Shown: positions 48,514 through 61,070 of the stretch, piece after piece
Numbering within the stretch: position 1 is the first letter of the stretch
Layout of the letters: each line of letters starts with the position of its first letter
Assembly: GCA_024500155.1 (NCBI GenBank)
Contig: CM044873.1
Coordinates: 7,383,001-7,447,000 of the forward strand
Direction of reading: 5' to 3'
DNA: 64,000 nucleotides
Origin: Chenopodium formosanum
Lineage: Eukaryota > Streptophyta > Magnoliopsida > Caryophyllales > Amaranthaceae
The notes under the pieces: model-generated
What the model was told of the DNA's origin: nothing
Database searches by the model: none
What the model saw: only the letters and a program-made list of their open reading frames with translations
Program-made: the position numbers and the translations under genes

Positions 48514-50074
48514 CTAAAGAAAATCGTTCACAAAGTCTTGTAGTAGAGCATCTTGGCTTATATTGAAATTGGGCTCCTTCTGCAAGTAGAATGAAAAATC
48601 ATATGTTATCAATACAACATGCGAAGTATATAATACATCAATAACCTTCGAAGGCTTAGCATATGGTTAGAGTAAATTAAAGTAACATTTCTATGTAAAC
48701 TACGGTAGGTCTCACATACAACATATACATGAATATGGGTAAAAGGATATTACCACTAATAACGAAAATTGCAACTATTGGTATTGTGTATTTCAATTAT
48801 TGATTCCAATTAGCATGATATGTATATACGAGTAATAAATCATTATATTGAGTTATTGGCTTGTTCAAAGCAAATAAGTATTCAAGTTTAAAAAAATAGA
48901 ATTGTAGTAAGTTACTCCCTATGTTTCAAAATAATGTCCAGTTTGACTTTGCACTATTCAGTACTGTATTCGCATACATTACTTTGGCCTTTGTTATTTA
49001 ATTATACATAAGATTAAATCTATTATGTAAATATTTGTTAGAATTGTCTCAATATATAGTTTTTGATTACCAACTTTTATAAGTAATTTATATATACTTG
49101 AGGCATTTATTGCTCAAAGTTCTACATCGATCAAATTTGAGCATTTATTTACTCGTATAATTACTCCATAATCCATACTATATTACTACAGTACTCCGTA
49201 AAAGGACAACAATGAAAGTATGATCATTGCAATTTGCAAGTTCCAAAACACAGAGATTTTGCAAGTTCGGATCGGAACAACTTTATGGCTCAGTTGTCGG
49301 TTACGGAGTAAAGTTTTCTAGTATTCCATACACTTAAGTTTTATCAAATTGGTTACCAAATGTTATATAAGTTTCCGGGAGACTAGATAAGAGAATTAAA
49401 AGTGGAAATATTAGAATAAAACTAACATTAATTACACCGAACGACGCGTGATTTTATCATGCATTCCTAACTTAATACTATTTTAACCAATATAATTATT
49501 CCTTATCTAACGCTCCGGGTGCTCATTAGCAAGATCCATGTTATAATACAGATTTATACTTTCTTTGTTTCTTTTTAATTACAACACATCTTTTAAACAC
49601 GCATTTTTAAGAGATCATTAGCGAAGGTAAAAAAGTGATTTAACACAACTTGCAAGTAAATAAAAACGGAGGAAGTATTTATTTCTAGGAAGATAAACGT
49701 ACCTGAGCCACAATGGTTATATCAAAAGTTGTACCACCATTGAGAGGAATAGCATTGTAGTTCGTGATACTAAGGTTACGATTCTCAATCTCTTGGATGA
49801 TATTGGCCATAACACCATTTCTTATAATTTGGTTGAAAAAATTGAATATGACGCTCCCTTGTACGAATCTAACTGTAACCTCTCGCATTTGTTCATCATG
49901 AGATATAGGATTGGAATCGTCGTTGTTGCAAGAAGATGAGATGGTGTCATCGTCGTTGCTAGAAGATGAGATGGTGTCATCATTGTTGCAAGAAGATGAG
50001 ATATCATCGTTGTTGCAAGAAGATGAGATGTTGTCATCGTTGTTGCAAGAAGATGAGATGCCATTTGCGTCCAT
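48514..50074 (-). CDS. bHLH clade IVa ACT-like domain-only protein, copy B (145 aa)
   Basis: Exons on minus: 50074-49703 and 48579-48514, CAG/GTACGT donor, phase 0. The first exon opens with tandem Ile-Ser-Ser-Ser-Cys-Asn-Asn-Asp-Asp repeats. The ACT-like domain follows: VTVRFVQGSVIFNFFNQ, GVMANIIQEIENRNLSITNY, TTFDITIVAQ. The second exon is KEPNFNISQDALLQDFVNDF. Domain, acidic SSSC linker and intron position match the C-terminal part of bHLH18/25/NAI1. The basic helix-loop-helix region, normally just upstream, is absent: an 1090-bp leader intron (50094-51183) and a non-coding exon precede. It could act by pairing with full-length bHLH partners, but that is inference. The last helix is shorter than usual. 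Confidence 0.75.
49559..49675. mobile_element. Stowaway-like MITE in the intron of copy B, TSD TA
   Basis: CTTTCTTTGTTTCTTTTTAA faces AAATAAAAACGGAGGAAG, with TA flanks. About 117 bp. Confidence 0.6.
49912..50062 (-). repeat. In-frame coding minisatellite in copy B
   Basis: About five units of 27-33 bp, core GTTGCAAGAAGATGAGATG on plus, all multiples of three. On minus they encode repeats of Ser-Ser-Ser-Cys-Asn-Asn-Asp-Asp with Thr/Ile. One unit has Ser in place of Cys. Confidence 0.9.
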
Positions 50075-51183
50075 ATTGTTGGTGTTTGTTTATCTGCTTC
50101 ACATATCAAATTACCAAGTTATAAATTTGGACTTCAAATGACCGTACCAAAAAGTAAATTGATTATGGTTTTTCGTTGCATATATTTTTTTTTCTTAGAT
50201 GGCATGTAGAAGAAATAAAAAAGCAGACGTCTAGATTGGCTAGCGGGCCAAGCAAAAAACACGTAACACAACTTACAATAATATATAAATACGAAGTAGC
50301 GTACATTAGAAAGAGACATTTTAGATAACTTAAACTTTAAAAGCATATTCGTATCTATCTTATGGTGAAAAGTCTCTTTCTAACCATTGACTTCGTTTAA
50401 TCATGACCATCCATTCCTACCACTAATCACAATAATTTTCTAATAATCATTTTATTAACTTATATTCCTTTTCTTCAAAGCTATCAAAGAAACTTGATTT
50501 TGTCTTTCCATTGACAATCTTTAATTTTCTCTAGCTATTAATAAATTCAATTCATCAATAAACCTAATTCTTCTTTATACATAACACTAAGAAAAGATTT
50601 CAACTAAAAAAAAAAAAAAAAACAAAACAAAAAAAGTTTAATTCACTGGTAAACCTAATGCTTTTTTTTTAATTTCTTTGATGGAGATGAAGTACAATAA
50701 TGAACCTAGTATATGTTTTATGTTTATGTTATCCCTATACTATAGTCAATAGATTAACAAAAAAGAGTGAGGTTCATTATTAATAAATTGATCATTGATA
50801 CAATGATACATGTCTATATGTACTATGGATCGAAGAAAGGAGATTTATCTGTGAAAAATGTCTATTTATCCATATTATGGAGAAAGAAGGTTCATTAGTG
50901 AACCTGATTTTGTCCGTCTGTACTACACAAAGAAGAGGCTCACTCATTGATTGATACTAGGTTATCATACGCGTACTAAAGAAATTAAAAGAGATTCAAA
51001 TGAATCAAATGCTTGTTTATCTCTACTATAAAAAAAAAGTTCAATAATGAAATTACCAGATTAATTATAAATAGGACACGGTGACCACTTATTGTATCAA
51101 GAAGATATGTTACAGGTAATTAAAAAAATGCGGAAACATTACTGACTCGATAAAGGGAGAAAGAGAGAGAGAGAGGGACTTAC

Positions 51184-51284
51184 AATATTTGTGTTGTGTA
51201 ATAATCAGGAGAAAGCTAGGGAGATAGAACACAACAGTGAAGAGCTCCTGAAAATGATAGTAGCAAAATTCTATGATTTATATA
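51184..51284 (-). promoter_or_regulatory. TATA box and non-coding first exon of copy B
   Basis: On minus, TATATAAA lies at 51284-51277. A first exon of about 65 bases without ATG follows and ends at 51184 before GTAAGT. The matching acceptor CAG is at 50094-50096, 20 bases before the ATG at 50074. Confidence 0.6.
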
Positions 51285-54200
51285 GCTCTATGTTCTGCAG
51301 ATCTGACCACTAATAATATAATAAGCCAAATACTATAGTATAATATCTTATTACAAGCATATACTTTGTATATACGAAGTAGAGTACGTAATAATCAAGG
51401 CGTTCATTAGATTATTACCGGGCTAGGCCATCAGCACATGCATGCATATTACTGTTACGTAAAAAGTGTATAAAATAAATTAAAAAAGACCTTATCCTAA
51501 AAGACTATTTCTTATTATATGGTTTAATTTGAGTTTTTTTTTATAATTTTTTTGAGATCGATATAGGTTTGTAAGACACAAAAATAGCTAATATATATTT
51601 ACAAAGTATAGAATGATATATTGATCAAATTAACCCGTCAATTATTATATTAAGCTTAAATTATTAGACGAAGTAAAAAATAAATGACTAGATAATACCC
51701 TACAAGGCTACACTAGTTCGAGCAGAGTATTAATAATGTTTCCAATAAATCTCTAGGACCTATAAGATTTACCATAGATGGTGATTAATTCAAGTCCTGT
51801 CAATGGGCCAAAGTTATGTTGGAAATAATACTTAAACAATATATATAGTATATATGCATTCCATTAATAGTATTGCAATCTGTTTGATAAAAATGGCAAA
51901 CTAGCTACAAGACCAAAGTAAAATGGGCAAAAAAAAAACACTCATTTGGCACACAGATATTTTTGTTATTGTATCACTATATACTATCGCTTTTCTCTAA
52001 GAATATGATTTTGAAACTTCATAAAATTATTTGCATACACATTATAATAACATTACTATATACGGAGTACTAAGTTTTGAACGACTGACATTTATTACAA
52101 ATAATTTGACCAGTTGTATCCTTGACTTCATTAGTTGTATTATAACTATGCAAAGTAAATACAAAGTAATTTTTACCATGCTATTAGCAAACAACATACA
52201 TTCAAATTGAATGAATAACTTCTTACCCTAATAATAAAAATTCTAATTGAGTTAATAACAAAAACTCTATACATCTATATAGTCCGTACAATTCATAATT
52301 CAAGCACTTGATACAAACTACAACAAAATCAATTTATTTTAAATTAAAAATCGAATAAGAGTAGATAAATCCGAAGTAATATAAAAACATAGTACTACAA
52401 ATCTAGATCTAGGGGCAGGCGGCATAGTCATGATTTTTATTATAGAAAATTGTATAAGTAGATAGTCTAATTAGGCTATCTGCTGTTAATAGAAGTTGTG
52501 CCTCGCTTTGCACGATGCCTTGAAGTCGACGGAGCAAGTGATAACTAATTAATACATTAATATGCTAATACACAAAATTAATCAAGACATTATTGATTAC
52601 CAAGGGAACCATTGTTACCACTAGCATTAGCATCAATTTAATTAGGACAGTACTACATACTGGTTGCACCATATTTATATTACAATCACATGACTTTATT
52701 CTATGGGACGAAACAAATATAGAGTCACTTAACGTGTTAGTTATATACTTGTACTGTACGTATAACATGATTTATATATACCGTGTCATGAGCCAAGAGA
52801 ATGGTGACACGTGATGAGAAAAAGTCGAATAATAATATGTATGTATATATGCATTATTATCGAGTTTTAAACTTTTTGGTGTTAAGAGAGCCACAAGGGT
52901 GGGGATGAGAATCGATCCCAAATTCTCCTGAAATTGGGAGGAAAGCTCTAACCACTTAAGCTATCCCTCACTCTAAATAATTTTGTTTGCTCTATTAAAA
53001 TAATCTAAATCTAGCAATACAAACAACTAAAATTATTTGAAAACAACACTCAAACTCAAACTCAGCAAATTATTGATTTTGTTTGCTCTGCTAATGACAT
53101 GCACAAATAAATTTGAGTTTTGGAGGAATTTGAACATTTATATATGTGACCCTATTAGGGTTTAAGTGGGCCTATTGGGCTTAGTAAGTGTGTTGGGCCG
53201 ACTAAGCTTCGGAAGTTGTCAATATACCCCAATTCTTATTAGCATAGCCCAAGGTCTCTTAGGTCATTAGGTAGTTGCATATTCCAATTATAAAGAAGAG
53301 CAAAATTCTAATCAATTCAGTTTGATGCATCATCAATTCATCATATTTTTAATGTTCTATTGGAGGTTGATTTAACCTTTATTGAATGATAACATAGTGG
53401 TTTATTAATTTATTTCCAGCATCACATGCGATGTATTATTACTTTCTTCATAACTTACTTAAAATGCAAATTATGAAGAAAGTAATTAACTAGAAAACAA
53501 TATACACAAAGAAGTAGTGCACGATATTATTTGATATTAACACAGTAATGTTATAGTTCAATTCATTGTCTTTGCACAGCTCGACAAAAATGACTTTCTG
53601 TAGTTGTCTTTTTTTATTGTATGTATTTGGTGATGATGACGACGACGATGATAATGTTGTGGAATAATTCCACACGTATAATTAAGTTGTCGATTATTGA
53701 TACATATAACAATGTATACTTTCTCTGTTTTAAAATACAGTGACATCGTTTTTTTTTAAAAAAAATTTCATCCACTACTTTGATCATCACTGACATCATT
53801 AATTATATTTTACTACATAGTTAATTGTGAGAAGTTGATATTTTAGAATATAAATTGAGATAAATTTAACAAGATATCACATTTTATATACAAGTATATC
53901 CTTATATTTGTATGTTGATTAAAAATTTTCAAATTTTGTTAAGTGTAGCCTTCAAAATGGCCAACATTCAGTGGTGGTAGTAACAACTAATCAACTATTA
54001 TATGCAAATAAACAATACTAAATTAAATAACATATATTTTCTTAGCATTGTGTTATCTTCACCATTTTTATATTTCCCTTGTGGACTAGTGGTGACTGGT
54101 AAGAGTATGAACTCTGATCTGATGGACCCAAAGTTTAAGCATTGTTATCTTCATTATGTTTCTTATGATTAAGATAACAAGGTATTAGTACCTCATAGAT

Positions 54201-54426
54201 ATGCTTGGAAATTGGAATGCATTAATACGAACCAAGCACTAACAATCCATTAATCCAAAACTTAGATATACAAAGTTGATGCACAGTCTTAAATAGAGTT
54301 TCTCTAATGTTACAATTCCTTCTCGAATCAACAAGGTTTTTTTCTTCGAAAAGGAAAACACACCAAAGTTGGGAGTCTTGGGACAACCTAACTTAAATAT
54401 CGAATCAACAACTATCAAGGAGCACA
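51285..54426. other. Intergenic, with a SINE-like copy
   Basis: The end of the ACT-gene duplication unit reaches about 51780. The rest is AT-rich with a SINE (52866-52973), a short GATGAC/GACGAC run (53631-53655), and a Stowaway-like end near 53712. No gene supportable on either strand. Confidence 0.45.
52866..52973 (-). mobile_element. tRNA-derived SINE-like copy 2
   Basis: On minus it begins GAGTGAGGGATAGCTTAAGT (continuing GGTTAGAGC), with a GGGATCGATTCTCATC B-box-like stretch and a tail ending near AACACCAAAAAG. Clear relative of 10401-10517. Confidence 0.65.
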
Positions 54427-54900
54427 CTAGTGATGTTGGCCAGGTTTCCCGCTGTTGGTTACTGGCTTTGGGGGTTTCCTCACTGTGAGTTTCTGCATAC
54501 TCATAATTGTTTTCTCCTTATAGAACTCAACCTGCTCAATTAAACAATTATATATCATCACTCTACTTCAAAATAAAGGCGTTTCAGCAGTTATCACATG
54601 TACTAAGAAGTTCGTTAAACATAGTTAAAAATAACAATAGCCACAGTAGGAGAAAAAGAGAGAGAGAGAAAGAAAGAAAGAGAGGTAGGAGAGCCTTACA
54701 TGATGATGAACAATGGTCAATTCTGGGTGGGAGGAGCTAAGAGGGCCATCGGAGTCGATGATATTGTTGATTGATGCACGGTAACTATCAAAGGTTCTCC
54801 GAATTGAACTCGTTGCATAAACTGCAAGGGAGTTGCGCTGCTTAATATGCCCTATTTTATTAACACTAATGTTCTTCATCACATTTAAATTGATCCTCAT
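54427..54900 (-). CDS. Short two-exon protein, Pro-Pro-Thr-Pro family, copy 4 (101 aa)
   Basis: Unknown function. Exons on minus: 54900-54700 and 54531-54427, GTAAGG donor, CAG acceptor, phase-0 intron. The N-terminal exon is basic with Ser-rich and His-rich (VHHHV) ends. The second exon starts VEFYKEKT, contains VRKPPKPV with Lys in place of Thr, and ends GKPGQHH. It is closest to copy 3 although 15 kb away. No signal peptide. ATG at codon 8 is an alternative start. A TATAA element is about 30 bases upstream of the first ATG. Confidence 0.6.
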
Positions 54901-54934
54901 TCTTTTCCAAAAAGAATTGAAATGCCTTTGGTTT

Positions 54935-57900
54935 ATAATGTTCCCCCTTTAAGACCTTTATTAGTGTTTTCTTTAATGCTCTCTTTATGTGTTATTCGTT
55001 GGAGCGTTTTATAATGGATTAATGGGGAGAGTAGTTAGCTTTCCGACAATTATCTTACTCCTTAAATCATAAAAAAAATATCATTTGACCCAACAGATTG
55101 CATGTGTGAAAACTCCTCAAATTGGAGCTTTAATTAATTTTATAATCCTATTGACTATAAGAATCTTAATCACACTTGGTAGTTTACTCGCACAACTGTA
55201 CTAGTAATTGACTAACACTTGGTCTTGGAAGATAGCATAGTGTTACAATCCATATGACATGTTTTTTTGGCTCTACATGGTTCATCTGGTAGACAATTTC
55301 CAACTAATAATGATGATGGTAATGAATTCATATATTCATATTTATACATACTCGTATTTTACTTTGCATTCATATTTGACTTTGCAAGGAAAGACTGATA
55401 CTAATATGAAGTGTCTATAGTTTATTTAGACCTATATGTATATTCTTTTCTTAAATTCCCATTATAACTAACAACCACCTCTAAAGATAGATGAGAGACA
55501 ACAGAATTCAGCTTTACACAGAAGAAAAGTGCTTAGAATGGCTTGAAAATTTTCTTACAATAAAAATACAATTATAAGCTACATATTTTTGAGTAATTTA
55601 AGCTCTTAACCACGAGTTCGTGTGTATTATGATTGGTTGTATAACTTGTATCAACCCATTTGCTAGGTAGCGTGGGAAGACACTGAAGACCCTTCAGTCC
55701 TTCACCAGGGGTCTTTGTCATACCTTATGTGAATGGTTTATTTTGATTAGAATCTGCCCTTGTTTTATTTTTTTATTTTAACTTTTTTTTTTTTTTTTTC
55801 CTTTCATTTTAATTAACAGTGTCATTGGTAGGAGGAAGAAAAAGCTCTAACCTGGCACCCTTTGGACTTGGACTCTGCATCATATGACAGTCCTAACATG
55901 AAGCCCCCAATCCTCCCATGAACTGAGGCAACACTGCAATAAATGGTATAACATTGGCCAAGGAAAAATGAGATGAGCACATTACGATAACATACAATAG
56001 ACAATAACTTAGATCAAAATATAAAGAACCTGTTAACACAGTTAACTATTTTCTCTCTCTTAATCATTAAATTTATTTATTTTTTTTTTTTTTTTGGTAA
56101 ATAATCATTAAAATATTGCATTACACAAAATGATGAAATTATGATTTTTCCTTTATAGATTGGTTGCCTTTAAATGTCCAGGATAAATCTTAACTGGTGA
56201 ATTTCTGTATTTTCTGCAGTTCATGACCACCTGGGAATCTGGCTCCTCTGCCAATCAGATGCTTATCCGGAAGATCCTTAATCCTCCAAAACAAACTTCT
56301 GCCTTGGGCAAAGCCCAAAATCCAAAGCTCAGCGGCTCAGCCACTCATTAAACATGAAATGCTGTTCCTTCTCCATGGGGCATAACTTTCAAAACTGCTT
56401 TCAAACTTCATAGAGGAACTTGCTTGGAGACACCACATGAGCCCTACAGGATGTAATGTCATACATAGGAAAATTGACGAAACATTTATATGATACGGCA
56501 GATAAATAAAGCAACAAAATGGAAAAGGTTTCTAGACAAGGTCTTAAGAGAATATACAGTGTATGATCAATATTAAAAGTTGGTTGTAGATTAAAAAACA
56601 CTTCGCATCACTTATCCACTTCTCTAACTGGTATGAAACAAAGATATGAAAGGAAAAAAGAACCCTCACCAAGCCTAATCACAGCTCCAAGCTTCTGGTA
56701 TGTCAATATTTCATCGTCATGCTAAGTTTTGGCAACCAGCATATGACATAAAATTGCAGCTTAGGCTTCGTTCTTTTCACCTGAGAAAACAAAATCTAAA
56801 CTTCAATGTCCTGGGTGTTATCTGTAGTATTCAGCCTGCAACATAACGGAAACCAGATAGCAATGACCAGCTAAAAACATCTGCTTTTAATTCCTTCAAC
56901 CATACATGTAAATCTTTCACTCTGGATACAAGCAAACTATGAGCACAATTCAACTTCATATTGATGTCCAAACAAAGCTTGGACCTTACACCACAGATTT
57001 AACACCCCACTCAAATGAAAACTGAAAAGCAAGCCAATTCTAGTCAAGATTCTTTTCCAGATAGATGAGAGAGATAAATGAACTAGAAGCAAGGTTTATG
57101 AAATGTAAATTAGATAAAGAATAGAAAAGAGGTCAAAAAGGATGAAGCAAGTAAAAGATAGTCCGACATTCTTAGAACAAAAGCAAAACTTGTATGCAAT
57201 GTAGTGATAGCAATTCTACGGTGCTAGATACCAGACCCAAGATACCATGATAAACAGACCAGATAACAATAAAGAAACATTCAGATTTGTGACTAGAGTA
57301 GACAGTTACTGATACAAGCCAACTGAAATTTGCGGCAGCAAAATTAAGAGAAGTAACAGAAGGAATTAAATTTGAAATTTAACCACATATTGGGATTCTT
57401 TTGTTCAAATTTAAAGTCCATCAACGTTACATAAGACAAAGATTTTAATATCTGAGTATGTGAGATTATAGGCCAGGGATGCTTCAGTGTAGATGTAGGC
57501 CAAATGAAGAGTCAATCAGTGTTACATAATGCATAATATCTGTTGTTTCTAGTTGAGATATTGAAGATGATTTTTTTTCCCAACATCACTAACAGTAAAC
57601 TTTGGTAGTCCGTGAAAACCTGTGAAACAATACAATCTGATCTTCATTCTAAATTAATTTGGCAATACAGTACTACTCATATTACTAATTTACTATACAA
57701 GTGGCAGGGATAATCTCACAAAAGACCCTTTGTTGAACCAGTACTTTCTAATGAAGCAGAGAAACAGTTTTACTTAAATAATGTAATAATACATCAACAC
57801 TGATGCACATAATCACGTAACCAGCTTTCTGAAAAAACAAAAATGCTAGCTTGAAGCGATAAAAGATAATCGATCAAAGAAATATACATACCCCTAAATT

Positions 57901-58053
57901 GAAGGAAAAATATTGATGTTGCCATGATAGCTGTTGGTACCAAGACTCACTTTAGACCTTAGTATTCAAGTGGTCTTTTTAACATTAAGTGAATAGGCAG
58001 AATTCATGGAGCCTGTAGAGCAGGTGACTGAAGTCTCGTAAAACAATACGCAA
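54935..58053. other. Intergenic, no confident gene
   Basis: A 20-base word GAAAACTCCTCAAATTGGAG at 55107-55126 also occurs in the copia LTR at 12440-12459, a probable LTR scrap. On minus, 55850-55937 is bounded by AG and GT signals and could be a non-coding exon, but no frame continues on either side. The part just before 58054 is the 3' region of the PPR gene. Confidence 0.4.
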
Positions 58054-60375
58054 TTATGATTTTCCAGCTGCCTGCTGGATACTTGTATCTGTACTTATAC
58101 TCGTATGAGTCGCATCTGTGTTTGTACTCTTATCTGTGTTTCTACTATCTGTATTTCTACTCTTATCTGTACTTCTTGAAGCAGATTTTTTAGTTGTTGA
58201 TGACCCAAATGCTCCTAAAGCTTCCAAGAAAAACCTCTTATTAGGGACAATACCATCTTGGTCCATACACTTTAATAACTTCTGTAAAAGATCTTTCATG
58301 TCTGCCTTCGTGTAGGCTTTGTAAAGAAGCTTATAGGTTGACGAATTTGGGTGGACACCGTAGTCTCGTGCACTTTCCAAAAGCATGTCTGCTTCCATTG
58401 GTAAGTTATTCAAGCAGTAAACATCCAACATAGCATTCAATGTTGACACCTTCAACTCCTTTTTAGATGCACTGATCCCATCAAATGTTTCCCTTGCTTT
58501 CGAAACAGAGTCGCATAATCCATACATCATGATGACACTCTCATAAGTAATATAATTAGGGGTGTATCCCATATTGGTTATATTAAGGAAAACATTCTCT
58601 GCTTTCTCCCGAAGTCGTGCCTTCCCATAATTGACAATCATTGAATTAAATGTGGGAAGAGTTGGCTTCTCCTTAGAACGTAACAAGCTCTTGAAAACTT
58701 GCTCCATCTTCTCAAATTCTTGTCTCTTTCCATAGGCATCAATCAGCAGATTAAATGTGATTATATCCGGCTTACAGTGATTGATTTTCATGCGAGACAA
58801 TACAGCTTCCATTTCTCTGATCATCCCATTTTTTCCAAATGCATCCATCACACCATTGTATGTGTATACATCAGGTGAAACTAAGCTCTCTTCAAGATCC
58901 TTAAACAGTGTATGGACTTGATTAACATTCCTTGCTTGTGCAAATGCTCTTAAAAGTATATTGTACGTCACGATACTTGGCTGACAGCGCTCCATCCCCT
59001 TCATCTTATTGAAATATCCAAGAGCTTTTTCCAAGGCCTTAGACTTGTCACGAGAATGCAGATGTGCTGTTATGAGCGCATTGTAAACAGATGTGTCAGG
59101 CCGACACCCACTATTACGCATCTCTGAGAAAAGCCACATTGCCATCCTAGTTTGACCTTTCCTTCCCATAACTGAAATCAGTTTCGAATATACACCATTG
59201 TCTGCAACATACCATCTTTGTTTCTGCATCCATCTAAAGACCTGAATGTCAATCCAAAACACTATTATTAACAAGCTTAATGAATGTGCATAGACAATCC
59301 AAAGCTTAGTGCAAAACCAACAATCTTAGAACCAAGAAAAAGCCTTAAAAAAGGAAGATATAGCCTTTTGGAACTACATAATATTCCTAAACCCTGGCAG
59401 CTAAATCTTTCTTTCACACCTCAAAGACATAGCAGCCATGATCACAATTAATAGGACACATAAGACAACAGCAGCCAATTCGAGCACATTAGTAGCTTAA
59501 ATTACTCCTTTTCATATTCAGTACTTTCAAAACAATTTATCCATCAAAACTAAACATCAAACTGTTGTAGTCATTGTACAACAGTATCATAAGCAACTGT
59601 AACAAGTTAACAACAGTATCCATAAAACAAATACTACTCCGACCATTCCACTTTATTAGGCCACATATATTTTCCGCAATGCCACAACATAAGAACCCTT
59701 TTCATGTTTATCATACTACAATTTTTCCCGAATTACTCTTTACTTTTTTTTAGAAGTTTGTCCATCTTATCATGATTAATAAGATGCTTGTTCTCATAGT
59801 ATTTCGAGCAATGTGGCAAATTAAAGTGAGACAGAGATTAATGAAATACCCCATTAGAAACACAGTTTTCTTTATCTTCATTTCAATAAAAAAAAACCCC
59901 AAATTTCCCAAATTCTTATACTACATATTTCTATAACAATACCTACAATAAAATCAGAGAAAATTCAAATAAATTAAATTAACAAAAACCCAGAAATCCT
60001 AACCTCGAGACATTGAAGCCACTTATCACTTTTACCCAGTTCTTCAAACAGCATAAAACAATGCTCCGTCCTCAAAAACTTTACATATTTGTTCAATGTT
60101 GATACTATGGGTTCTTTATCACTAAAATTCCTCAAAATCCCACGAACAAGTTCATATGCCTCGGAATTTGCACACTTAGAAGCAGATCTTTTGTGGGGTC
60201 TGGATGAATTACAGGTAATTTTGAGGTTGGGTTTGTATTTGATGTAGGATTTCTGAAATGCTACAAATGGGTGTGATGAAATTGGAGAGTAGGGTGAAGA
60301 AGAAATGGATAAATGGGTAAAATAATTTGGATTGATAGGGTTTTGAAGAATCCCAATTGCTGCATTTGTTGCCAT
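58054..60375 (-). CDS. PPR5: Plastid PPR protein, PPR5/EMB2453 type (519 aa, 2 exons)
   Basis: P-class pentatricopeptide repeat protein, orthologue type of Arabidopsis At4g39620 (EMB2453) and maize PPR5, which bind and stabilise the plastid trnG-UCC precursor. Exons on minus: 60375-60004 and 59241-58054, phase 0, GT-AG. Residues 1 to about 55 are Ser-rich with few acids, consistent with a plastid transit peptide. LNKYVKFLRTEHCFMLFEEL and the EVFRWMQKQRWY junction match the family. PPR motifs run from about 139 to 460 (VYNALITAHLHSRDKSKA; ITFNLLIDAYGKRQEFEKME). The C-terminal tail from about 471 is a low-complexity Ser/Thr/Asp stretch with repeated Asn-Thr-Asp. The start is the only ATG near the frame's 5' end. 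Confidence 0.94.
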
Positions 60376-61070
60376 TTTCAATTAAGGGGTTTAAGAAATT
60401 TAGGGGTTTAATGGAGGGAAAGAGGAGAAATATGGGGATAGTGTGGAGTTGTATTGTGGAACATTGGATAGATAGAATAGAACGGCACTAGCACTAAAAT
60501 TTTGATAAACTTTTTGGGTTTTTCTTAAGGTAATAAGGTGAATTAGAAACTGAACTGAATTGAAGGGATTGGAACTGAAGTGAAGTTATTAGAGTTGAAT
60601 CAAACTGAACTAAATTGTAATCAAGCTGAACTGAACAGACCATAAGTTGAAGGTCTATTGGTTGAAATCTTGACTACGGAGTTGTTTGACTTAATTGATC
60701 AAGGTAACGAATAAGATTCTTTAGAACTTTGACGTAGACGGAAGGTAAAAAAATTTGCATCCTCAAACTTATTTTGCTTGAAAGATGTTAAAATATGTTG
60801 AATAGAACATAACCTTAATTAATCCATTTGAGAGACATTATGGTGTAGCGTGGTGACATGTTATAAAACACAATCAACATGTTGCTATAATGCTATACAA
60901 CACTAGGGATGTCAAATTGTGAACGAGTTGAGCTAAGTATTAGTTTGTTTGAGCTAGGCTTGATAAGAAAAGTCATGAGCTCGAGTTCAAGTCGAGCTTA
61001 ATCAAAATTTATACAGCCTTTCTAGAATTAATTTCCTTTAAAAATTGTGGCCCGTGAAAATAATTAATTT

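Noticed and set aside
55850..55937. Possible exon bounded by AG and GT on minus
   Set aside because: No partner exon, no homology that I recognise; could be chance or a non-coding transcript.
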